Positions 50,715 through 62,000 of a stretch of DNA of 64,000 bases are shown here, piece after piece (the stretch's first letter is position 1; each line of letters starts with the position of its first letter). The notes under the pieces are model-generated. The model did not search any database. It was not told the DNA's origin and saw only the letters and a program-made list of their open reading frames with translations. The stretch lies in contig JASISA010000036.1 of the NCBI GenBank assembly GCA_031771865.1, positions 558,001 through 622,000 of the forward strand, in the 5' to 3' direction. This DNA comes from Nothophaeocryptopus gaeumannii (lineage: Eukaryota; Ascomycota; Dothideomycetes; Mycosphaerellales; Mycosphaerellaceae). The position numbers were made by a program, and so were the translations under genes.

Positions 50715-52766
50715 TCAACCCCAGCGATCATCATCCTCCGCGACATCAAGATCTTCTCTAGTTTGGCGCGGCTCCTCTGGTATATCGTCCTGGAACTGCG
50801 GTTCGTGGGTATCGCTGCTAGGTACGCTCATCTTGACGTCCGGGTCGTGAAGACCATTCGCCACAGCTGGGCCTTGGTGCCAGGACAGCTCGACCTTCCC
50901 AGCGAGCGGGAAATCTGCTGCTCCGGATGCAGCTGCGGCCATGAAGTTCTCGCCGAGGTATCGCTCAGGGAACACAATCAACGCGGCATCTGACCGATCT
51001 GGATGCTTGTTGAGTGTCGCAGACTCCGATGAGTTAAACAGGAGCCAGGAGCGCAATGACTCCTGGTAGTCTTCGTAAGTGCCCTCGTTGAAAGCGACAC
51101 ATACCGTCCTTGGCCGGTTGTCCAGTCTCTTCACAGCACCACCTCGCATGGCTGCTCCCCATCCACCGCGATAGCTGGGCGGAAAACTTCCTCGGCCTCG
51201 TGAACGAGCCCTGAAGCCGCCTCGACCGCGGGGGAAGTGTGAAGGTCCTTCCCAGGTACTTGCTGCAGCGTTTGGATCAATACCCAGCAGTTTTGCTTCC
51301 TCTTCGAGCTTCGCAAGTTGCTCACGCAGACCTCTTGTACGCTCGTTCTCTTCTATGCCGTTGGCTGAGTTGTTATCGGTCTTGCCCGACTTCTTGGCAA
51401 TCTTTTCAGCCATCTTCTTGCGCTCCTCATCGATCTTCTTGAGCTGCGCATCATACGCCTCGCGCTGTTGACGAGCCTCCTCGGCCTTTTTCTTCTGCTC
51501 CTCATGCCTGCGCTGTGCTTCCTCCTGCTTCCTTGCGACCTCCCCTGGATCAAATAGCGGCTCTTGTTCTTGCATTTCAACGTCATCGCTACCTCCATGT
51601 GTTGGGTGAGAATTACGACTCGACTGAGGCAAGCAATCCAGGCTCTTATACCAGTAGACCTTGACGAATCGATTGTCAAACACCACTTGAGGGCTGTTGT
51701 AAGCCGCAGCCGCAGCGTTGTAGTCGTCGTACTTCACAATTGCAAGCCTCTTGTATGGCATCATTGTAACCTCTTCGATTTTTCCGAATTCAGAAAAGAA
51801 ACCGCGAACTGTAACTTCATCAAATTGATCCTCAGGAATCTGTTCAACGACAATGGAAGTAATCGAGCGGTCATGGTTCGGACCGCGTAGAGAGAAGTCG
51901 GCACGTTGGTTCTGACGACCTCTCTGCCCCCCACGACCTCGTTGAGGCGAAGAGGTGTTGATCACGCCGGTCTTGGTTGGTTGAATGTTCAGAAGAGTTG
52001 CTTGAGTCGGATCGTACTCGTCACTGGGTTGAACAACGAACGGGTCATTGCCATGCTCATACGGACAAATCACACCTCGAGCGCAAAAGCCCCTCTTATC
52101 GTAATCTCGGCAACGTTGCGCTGGCTGCTGTAAATTGAAGTCGTTGCTGAAGTCGTTGCTGCCGGGCAGAGCAGGGAAGCCTGCTGGGAGCATGCCCATA
52201 GCTTGGTACATCTGATGCATAGACAAGAGCGAGGCAAGCGGATTGTTCAGGTCGAATGCGGGCATGCCTGGCGGAGGTGTGGGCGGAGCGGGAAGGTCAT
52301 GCTGCTGCGACTGCTTGTGATGTCCACCGCGATCGAAGCCCCAACCTCCGCGTCGCGCTGCCTTCGTGGCCCGATCGACGGCATTGCTCTGATACTGAGA
52401 ATCATCGCGATCCCAGTCGTGGTACCCGCGCTTTCTCGACTGGATGCATAGCTGCGGTGGATCGAAGCCGGCGCGTCTCGGCGGTTGGTAGATGGGGCGT
52501 GCAGGCTTCGGCGGCGCCTTTGACGGATCGTAGGACTTGGTCGCGAGGGCGGCGAAGAGGTCGGTGACGAAGGCTTCTGATCGATCACCTAGGAAGTCCT
52601 TGAGGTTCTCAATGCAATTCGTCTTCGCGGCGGCTTCCGGTTCATCAGTCTTGACGAGAGCGAGCACGTAGTCGGCCAACACGTCGGGGTCGGCATCGGA
52701 CACGTCTGCGAGCTTCTGGATGGTCCACGTCTTCAGCAGCTCCGAGTCTGCGTCGTCGAAAATCAT
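50715..52766 (-). CDS. RNA-binding protein, RBM26/RBM27 (Rmn1) family: PWI-like, CCCH, RRM
   Basis: 683 aa, intronless, ATG at 52766. The N-terminus (LLKTWTIQKLADVSDADPDVL, then YVLALVKTD) is the PWI-like helical domain of this family. A CCCH zinc finger with C-x8-C-x5-C-x3-H spacing lies at about residues 217-236 (CRDYDKRGFCARGVICPYEH). An RRM follows at about 303-375, with SIVVEQIPED and KIEEVTMMPYKRLAIVKYDD. Then comes a long charged coiled coil (EEQKKKAEEARQQREAYDAQ) and an RGG/RG region (RGRGGFRARSRGRGS). Relatives take part in nuclear RNA surveillance; the S. pombe homologue Rmn1 links to the MTREC exosome-targeting complex. That role here is inferred from the family. It diverges from CSF1. 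Confidence 0.88.
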   Translation of the reverse strand: MIFDDADSELLKTWTIQKLADVSDADPDVLADYVLALVKTDEPEAAAKTNCIENLKDFLGDRSEAFVTDLFAALATKSYDPSKAPPKPARPIYQPPRRAGFDPPQLCIQSRKRGYHDWDRDDSQYQSNAVDRATKAARRGGWGFDRGGHHKQSQQHDLPAPPTPPPGMPAFDLNNPLASLLSMHQMYQAMGMLPAGFPALPGSNDFSNDFNLQQPAQRCRDYDKRGFCARGVICPYEHGNDPFVVQPSDEYDPTQATLLNIQPTKTGVINTSSPQRGRGGQRGRQNQRADFSLRGPNHDRSITSIVVEQIPEDQFDEVTVRGFFSEFGKIEEVTMMPYKRLAIVKYDDYNAAAAAYNSPQVVFDNRFVKVYWYKSLDCLPQSSRNSHPTHGGSDDVEMQEQEPLFDPGEVARKQEEAQRRHEEQKKKAEEARQQREAYDAQLKKIDEERKKMAEKIAKKSGKTDNNSANGIEENERTRGLREQLAKLEEEAKLLGIDPNAAASTWEGPSHFPRGRGGFRARSRGRGSFPPSYRGGWGAAMRGGAVKRLDNRPRTVCVAFNEGTYEDYQESLRSWLLFNSSESATLNKHPDRSDAALIVFPERYLGENFMAAAASGAADFPLAGKVELSWHQGPAVANGLHDPDVKMSVPSSDTHEPQFQDDIPEEPRQTREDLDVAEDDDRWG

Positions 52767-53093
52767 CGTCGGTTGATCATCTCCTATCGATTGGTAGTAC
52801 TAAGTGTGACGAAGAAGTGTTGGATGTTTCGGGGTTGGTGATACATCGCCCATCGAACGCCTGGCGAAGAAGGTTTGATGAGAGAGCCAAGACATGAGAA
52901 TCTGGGGAAGGGCAATGGACCGGGGTCATCTCCACTGCTTGCATGTGAAGGTCACCAACCCCCGAAATATTCACCAACCTCGCACACACAGCCATTGCGC
53001 GGAGCAGGAGGGAAGGCGCGAATGAGACTCGATATATCGGCAATGCTCCCGCCATGAGGTCTCCATCCGAACGACACCACGCGCGCTCTCACG
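52767..53093. promoter_or_regulatory. Shared divergent promoter, RBM26-like / CSF1
   Basis: 327 bp between divergent ATGs. No TATA box seen. Confidence 0.45.
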
Positions 53094-56000
53094 ATGGCGA
53101 ACGGGCTGCAGGCGCAGCCTCTCAGCGCCGAGGGCCAGTTCAATTGGGTCTTCCTGATTGAGGTGCTGGTCGTCGGCATTCTCGCCCTCTTCTTCCTGTT
53201 CTACTTCAACCGGCTGTTTGCGACTCTCGTTTCCTACGCAATTCGAGCCTATACATGGCACGCGTACAAGGCCTATATCGACATCTCTTCGCTCCAGATC
53301 AGTCTGCTTGGTGGAAGAGTCTTCTTTAAGAGTATACGCTATCACGCCCATAATGTCAGTCTCCATGTATACGAAGGCCACATCACCTGGCGATACTGGC
53401 TGCGTACGGTTCAAGAGGCGGAAGTCTTCCAAGAGGATGATGCGGCTCAGAACAAGAAGCCCCGGTCGTCAAGCACGTCTGCTGCGAGCGAAACCAACAG
53501 CAAACCGGCCGAGGACGAGAAGAGTCGCGCAAGGAGCAGAAGCATCGGTAAGGCAGAGCGAGCCGGTGCGAAGCCAAAGAAAGAGCTGCCATGTCGAATC
53601 TTTGTGAAAGTGACCGGCGTCGAGGCCTTCATCTACAATCGAAGTCCGTTCTACGATGGTGTTGTGGAGGCTACAATGGGCAAGGCCAAAGAAAAAGAAG
53701 CTTCACCTGAGAGTGCGAGTAGAGAGAAGGTTGGCAAGTCTGCAACTTCATCATCCCAGGACAGCAGTGCAAAGGGCGATGGACCGATAGGCGTAGAGCC
53801 AGAGAAGTCGCGCACGCGAACCACCACAGCCAGTGTGGCATCTCCACAGCAGCCAGAAATCCCATCATTTTTGCGGATCTTCCCGATCAAAGTTGAGTGC
53901 AAACGAGCTGCCGCCGCCATTGGCAACGAGAACACGACCCATGTCATTGTTGCGAAGGTGGACAAGGCTGGCGGAACTATCGACGCTGGCATGGCAGGGC
54001 CGCTGGATCTATGGAAGCTGCTTTTCAAGTTTGCGGGTGAGAAGATCAACGTAACCATGAAGCCGAATCGAGACTTCAAGGAGTTCCAGCTTGATGCCGC
54101 CCAGCGTATCCTGCGGGACAAGGAGCTTGGTAAAGATGCGCAACCAAAGGAGCCCATCAAGGAAGCAACACACAAAGCTAAGCGCACATGGTGGAAGTTC
54201 TGGCATTTCTTCAAGCGTTCCAAGAGCTCACCCGAGTCTTTACGGACCGCCTCTATCAAGTCTGGAAAAGCAGGAGGACAATTTGGAGCTTCGTTAGATC
54301 AGATGCCGGGCAGGGACCAATGGCGTGGGCTTACACGATACCTCGATGACCACGAAATCAATGAGCACGAAGAGTGGCAAAAGGTCGAGTATGCCAAGGC
54401 CACCCAGCTTGTTGATTCCGACAAGGTTACCATGCGATTCTACTGGGACATGTCTGGGCCCGTGCCGGACGGAACACTCGATAGCGATACTCTTCTCGGT
54501 TCTCAATACGAAGATGATATCAACGGGAGCGTACCTCCGGAGTACGGGATGGACCTCGGCGTACATGGAGGTGTTGTGGTGTATGGACCTTGGGCAGACA
54601 GACAGCGCATCAACCTGCAGCCAATCCTTTTCCCCGCCCCGTTCGTCGACAATGCTCCTGCGGAGCCATTGAAGCCCGGTGAGCTCCGCGTCTGTACGAT
54701 CTTCAAGATCAAGGTCACTGTCGAAGAGGACGTGGTCCTTCGTGTTCCGGCTCGTGAGGAATCTAAAGATGCTAAATGGAAGGGTCGAGCGGACGAGGCG
54801 AATCCTACAGAAGGTGTGGATGAGATCACCAAGGGACCCGGGAGGCATTGGCGAAAACACGCCCGCAGGCGCAAAGGAAAGAAAGGGCCTGCTGCTGTCG
54901 ATGCTCGTCCCTATGCATGGCTGGATATCACAGTCAAGAAGGATTCTGTCGTCAACTACATCATGGACATGTTCCCGCGCTCTACCGGCTATCGCAACAA
55001 TCTTGACTTGGATGTCAGAGGAGTTGAGATGTCTAGCAGCGTGAACCATGGTCTACTCTGGAGGTCTGGACCAGTGACTGTGGAAGCCGACATATCACAA
55101 CCGCTTGAATGGAATACACTCCGGAAGTGGCCTTTCAACATTGTAATCCATGATATGGAGCTCTTCATTCTCCGAGATCACCTCTTTCTCATCATCGATC
55201 TAGTTAATGACTGGGCTTCTGGGGCACCTTCCGACTTTTACACCTTCGTGCCCTACAACTACCAGCTCGAGATGACTTTCAAAAACTTTGTAATGTACCT
55301 TAATGTTAATGACGCTAATATTATAAACGAACCTGCGGACTTCGACCGGAATGATTACCTCACCATCGAAGGCCAGTTGCATGCCAACCTAGGCATACCA
55401 ATGGAACACTACCGACCCAAGACCAATAAGATCACATTCGACGTACTGGCGCAAGATCTCAGCATGCGGCAGATTAGCCCCCCTAAAAGCACATTTGGCA
55501 CGTTCGTGCAGGAGAAGACGATGGTCGACTTGCCAAAACTTACCCTCAATGGCTCTTACACCTCTAACCAGGAAGCAAGAGTCGGCAGCGTCGATGCCCT
55601 GCGTATGGACATTGTGGGCACAGGCTTATCACTAAAAGCCTTTGGCTTCTTCGTCCGGCAGCTGGTCAACATCAAAGAGAACTACTTCGGTGACTACATG
55701 CACTTCAAGACGTTGGAGGAGTTCCAAGAGGCGAGCGAAGACTTCCAAGAGGCTAACGCCAAGACTGCAAGCTTCCCCAAGCCCACGTCCATCAATGAGC
55801 TGGATGTAATCCTCTGCATAGTCGCGGAGGACGCCACAGTCATGTTTCCAACGAATCTGTACTCCTGCAAAGAGTTCGTGCGCGCCGAACTACCTCGAGC
55901 CGACTTGGATCTCCGCATCGTCAGCTATTATCTCGATATGGGTCTTCAACTGTCTCCTTTGAGCTTCTTAACTGGAGTGTCAGCAACAGAAGATGACGAG

Positions 56001-59000
56001 GACGATGACGGTCCTGCTGATACAGAGTCTGGCACTCAATTCTGGGTATCTCATGTTGATCTGAATGGACACCGCTCCTTCGGCCTGCCTCCAAATGAGG
56101 ACGCCTATGTCAGTCAGTGGGACATTGACGTTGGAAAAATCACAGGCGAGCTTTCGAGTCAATTCATACGAGATCTCGCACGTGCCGGAAGAGCCTTTGC
56201 TTTTAGTATCCAGGATGCCGAGAACGCATTACCGGTCATATCCCCTGCCGTTGCCCTTGATGCTTCCTTCGTCCAAGTACGGACTGACACAGTGCGCATG
56301 TGGATGCACGTGGGAAAAGATGCGCTGCTGCTGGACCTCGAGCCAGTCAAGGTGGACGTGAGCGATTGGGCCAGTGCAACATTCTCGCAGCGCATAACAG
56401 TACTTGCACCTCTGATAAATTTCGCCTGCGTTGATGCGCGTAGCGCGTCTCGGCATCGTAGTCGAAAGAAGCGAAAGGAGCCAGTCAGAACATATGCCTT
56501 TCTCCAGACCGGCGTCAGTCTGGACGTGGTCGGACGAAAAATGCACTTCGAGGTGGAGCTGAAGAAGCAGCAAAGCCATCTCAGACTTCATGACCAGCGC
56601 ACCAACAGATTTCCCTTCCTCATCAGACCTGAGATCGACGCACCTATCAAGGCAGAGGATGACTTACCGTTTGAGCCTCCAGCTATGCCATATCCTTCGA
56701 TGCCAGCCCCAGTCACCTTAGCTGGGAATGGGCGACGACCGCCATTCATCAAGTCCATCGATAGCGCAGCTAGCAAGCGGCGGCTAATTCCGAAATTTTC
56801 AAGGTCATCTCTGTCTGGATCCATTAGGAGTGGTCGGCCTTTAGCTGCTGAGGAGCAATCTGGCTTGTTTGTGAGATCCGGTGAAGTGTCTGGAAGCCGC
56901 ACACCAGCGTCATACCGCTCCATGGGGTCAAGCAGTCGATCTCCATCTCCTGACAGGGTCGCGGCTCGGCCTCCTGGCGGGCTGCCCAGCGACGCTGAGC
57001 GTGCCAAATTTGGCTTGCCTTCTTCCACAATGGCCTTCTCGAGTCCGTACTCCGAGCCATACTTCCCTCTCGAGACCATCGAGCCTGACGAGACCAACGT
57101 ACCACCTTTTGCGGCAACAAAGAGTTCTGGCGATAATGCGTCGTCCACTTCTATCCTTTCAGCAGTCATCGACGATCCGGACATCGACCATGAAGCTGAG
57201 CACACCAGCATCATGATTAAAGTCGTCCCGGGCATTCGAGCATACATCGAGCCACGTGTGGCGATCGTAGCCTCCAAAATGTTCAAAAAAGTGCTTCCGA
57301 AGCATCCTGAAGAAGTCATGGACTCTTTGCAAATGGGAGTAATGGGCGCAATACAGAGTCAGAACGCCGAAAGACTGGGTAATCACTCAATACTTGAGAT
57401 CCATGCGGATCTATCAGCAGCAGATCTTCGAATGGTAGCCTTGGATCATGAAAATAATCACGTCACTGATCAACTTGACGTCTCTTTGAGGAATCTGGAA
57501 ATATCAGTCAGGATGAGGACTCAGCCTTCCGAGACAGACCCGACTCAATTTCTGGCGCTGCATACATTGCTGGGCAGCATGGAGGCCCAGCTTGCCGAAC
57601 GGCAAGACGGTGTGTTACTGAAACCCGCTTTCTGCCTCGGCGTGGACGATATCTTGGTATGGCTGGCGCTTGCGAACACGCACGCCTTCCACGTTTCTTT
57701 CCGAGACACGAGTGTTGCTGTCAGTGGAGTGAAAGCACAGTATCTGACTCATCTGGCGCTAAAGCTCATACCGATCATTGACGACATCAAGTCGCGCTTT
57801 GAGCAGACGTTGACAGACAACACCAGACGGTTGCAATACTTGACGTATGTGCTCACGCAAAATGGCGAAGACACGAGCGATCCTCCGTTCATGGCACGGA
57901 TGCTGTTCATCCTTCGCGCTTTCCCAGGCCACTTCCGCAACACGGACTCCTGGAAAATCCTTTCTCGATTTCGATTCATTTTAATGAATCTGCCAAGGAA
58001 TGTGAAGGACGACTTGACAGCCAAGGTTAAGTTGGGTCAATTAGATTGTCCCCATGATGCTCCGATGAGGGTCCTGGAAAGCTGGACACAATGGCGAAAT
58101 TGGGATGTGCCTTACGTCAACCAGACGATCGCATTCAAGATGCTGATGAACGCTGAAGAGGCAAAGAAGATCGAGCCTTTCGAAAAGAAGCCTCTCACTG
58201 TGACTTTCAGATCTGAGCTGTTCAGAATTGCCATTGAGAATCCTGAAGGCATGAGCGACATCGTACTCGAAGAGACATCTCTCGGGGTCGAGAACACGCC
58301 GCCAACGAAACCAGAGGGTCTGATGCTCATGGATGAAAACAAACGTATTCAGACATTGCTGCAAATGCATACGGGAACAGTCGCCTTCAATTTAGACTGG
58401 GCGCTTTTCAGCATAGCCGAGGACGTGCTCAGCATGAAGGACAAGATAGACGAGGCCTCTGCCATGTTACAAAGCTCTAGCAAGCGGTCAACTGGCCAAG
58501 CTATCGAAGACAGCCTTGCACGTCACGACGTGCATGTCGTCCTGTCTATGGACACAGCAAGCATCTCCGCGCACAGCATCAATGTGCGACACCTCTCTCG
58601 CGCTGATGGCCTCAAGGTGTCCATAATTGGCACCACGCAAGCCAGCGAGCAATTTGGCCAATGCGCGAGTGTCATCCTCAACACTGACACCGCAGTCACA
58701 GAGCTCCACGGGCCAAACTCGCGCATCTGGCAGACCTTGCTCACATCGCCCAGCTTGTACATTGACCACCTACAGGCTGCTCCAGGTGCCGACATTCCGC
58801 CAACCATCACCCTCGCCATCGCTTACGAAGACCTCCGTATCTCAATCAGCGAACGGTTGCCTGGCATTCTACATCTCGTAGATTCCATCATCGTGGACGA
58901 AGTGGCCAAAGTCCAGCATCTGGTTGAAGCAGCCAAACCAGCACCAGTTTCTTCACCTCCTCTTAGCCCAAACACACAGATCACGACTGTTCAGACCAAG

Positions 59001-62000
59001 TCTACCAGTGCGACACGCTCGTCGACCGGGCGACTTCCACCCAAAGTGCACGTCGCTGTGCTGGCAGGGAACATACATCTTGATGTCTCGTTGCTACAAT
59101 CACTGAGCTATCAATTGGAGGGCGTTGCCGCCAGCGTCAGAGTCGCCCCCAGTCTTACTCGTGAGAGGATCTTCAGCGTTGATTTTGACATCGGACGTAT
59201 GAACCACGCCTTCGTCAACACGTCCCGAAACGAGAGACACGTACAAGGTCTCCTGGAAGTCCCGCCGATCAACGGCCACGTTGGACTAGAATTAACTCGC
59301 GAAGAGACCTCGATCTCCATTGCGACTACTATCGAGAAAGTCGAGGTGGATGCTGGTGCAATTCAAGGTGTCATTGGTGTGATCAATCAGCCCGAGGTCC
59401 AAAGCGTCATCTCAGCTATCAAGTCTGGAGTGGACGATATCAAAGGGCACGTTGCAGAAATCTTCCCAGAAGGAGAGGTCGCGCAGACCAAGCCGGTCAA
59501 AGAACAGCGCATCACCTTCGATGCTCGATTCGCCCTGCTTGGAATCAGAATATCGGCTACGACGCCGACAAGCGGATCAAGGGGTCACTCGAGCGCTGAA
59601 GTGGAATTTGGCATTGGGCCTCTGCATGCCACCGCCTCAAACAGAGCAGCTTCAAAGGATGCCAACCCACTCATACCGGAGGTTCGTGCTCATATACAGG
59701 ACATCGGAGCTGCACTGCGGATTAGGGAACGTGGTAAGATACGACCTTGCGGAAACGCCACACTCGGCATCCGATTGCATTTCAACAACACCATTGGCGA
59801 AAACGGCACAGTCCATCGAGGATTGAAAGTTCGTAGTGAGGGTCTCGAGATCAATGCTTATCCTGAGACTGCCGCGGCAGTTGTAGATGTGATCAATCAT
59901 CTACAAGATCGCATCAAGCATCTGGATCTCTCCAAGGAAGTAGAGTACCTGCGCAAGCTTCGAGACGAACGGAGGCAAACGGTCATCAAGCGCATCAAGG
60001 GCACAGATGACTGGACCGAGGATGGGGAACTTCCCTTCTCGCCCGAAGCCCTGCTATCTATCAAGACTACGATCGAGTTGACCGACATTCAAGCTAATTG
60101 GCTGGTCAATCCATCCTTTGCTGCGGCACCTCGCGCGCAAGTTGACGATCTGATCTTCTCCATCCGAAGCGTGGAACTCACCACCCGTGGCGGCCATGAA
60201 GCACGTCTCACGATCCAAGATATGCAACTACAGCTTGCGAAGAAGAAAGACAGTAAGGACTACCGTTCGCTGAACTCGGCACTTCTGCCCGAAGTAGCCT
60301 TTAGTGTGGCTTACTGGTCCCACAAGGGAAGAGACATCAAGCTAGCATTCAAAGCGACCGGCAAACCGCTTGATCTGCGCCTGGAGTCTCGTTTCATGCT
60401 CCCTGTTGCCGCGGCGCAAAAGTCGATTGAGCTCGCAATAGAACGATTCAAAAAGGGCACCGCAACTTGGCAAAGCACGCCCACGTCTTCAGGAGCACCA
60501 AGGAAGGTCGCATTTGACACCAAGCGCATCAGCTCAGTCCTAATGGAAGCCGACTTCGCAGGTGCTCGGGTCTATATACAAGGCGCCGGTCCTCGTGGCA
60601 ACAGCCTTTCGTCCATTGCGGCAATCTCGCAGCAGCGTGGTGGAACCCAACACGGTAGATATGGTCAGTTCGCATCAGAGGGCGCTCTCATGCACACTGC
60701 TCTAACAGCTCCCGGCATTGCCTTCAAAATGGAGTACAACAACAATGAGCTGCAGCCAACTGTCAATGCTGAGCTCATGATCGATGCTTCGTCAAACATG
60801 CTGGCACCAAATGTCGTTCCTCTCATCTTGGAGATCTCGAACAGCGTCAAGGATGTCGTGCAGAATCAGAATCCAAACAAGAGAGCCATCACCCCGCCCA
60901 AAGAGACAGCCAAGGCTGCGCAGACTTTCTTCGAAGACAACAATATCGTGACCACGACTCCTGCCAAGATCTTTGGAAAGACAAAAGTGGACATTGGGTT
61001 CCGAATAGCGAAGCAGGAGTTTGCTCTGAGCTGCCAGCCGATCGCGAGAGTTGACGCCAAGGCTTCATTGGAGGACTTCTACATCACGATGAACACTATC
61101 GATTCCAAGGAGCACGGACATTTCTTCGCCATGTCTGCTGTCATGACAAAGCTGACGGCCGAGGTGAAGCATGTTTATTCACGCGAGCCTACCTTCAGCT
61201 ACGACATGGACTCGGTGGTGTTATCTATCATGAACAATAAGCACCTGAGCGGAACGGCAGGAATTTCGGCCGTACTCAATGTCAACCCGACTCGCATCTT
61301 CATCAACGGCAAGCAAGTTCAGGACCTTCTGCTCTTCCAAGAAATCTGGCTGCCGCCTGAAATACGGAATGCTGGTGCTGCCGGCCCTGCCGCTGCGGCC
61401 CCTCAGAAAGGCGAGGGCTTCGGAGTGCAAAAATACCAGCAAGCGGCCGCAGCAGCGGCTTTCCCATGGAATGCTACAGTGTCCATTACCAAGCTAGCCG
61501 TTGATTTGGATCTAGGCCAGAGCATCGGCAAATCGTCTTTCACGATCACCAATCTCTGGGCTTCACAACAGAAGTCGTCGAACTGGGAGCAAAACTTATG
61601 CATCGGACTTGACGAGATGGGTGTCAATAGCACTGGCCGTATGTCTGGCTTCATCCAGCTGGAGAAGCTTGGAGTCCGGACCTCAATCAGGTGGCCGGAG
61701 AAAATCACCGAGGCAGCTCTACGCAAGACGCCTTTGATCCAGGCATCGGTTGGGTTCTCCAAGCTGCGCGCCAAGGCTGCTTTCGACTACCAAGCTTTCG
61801 CATTTGGAGACATCGAGCATTTCGACTTCTTGATGTACAATGTCAGAGACGCCGCTGGAAAATCCGATCGACTGGTTGCGGTGCTGGATTGCGAGAAGGC
61901 GTACATCTTCTGCACTTCGACTAGTCCTGCTCAAGCTGTTGGCTTGTACCAGGCTTTCGATCGCTTGATACAGGAGAAGCAGCAGGCATATATGCAGTCG

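Noticed and set aside
53651..54259. 202-codon frame antisense to CSF1
   Set aside because: Shadow of the CSF1 frame.
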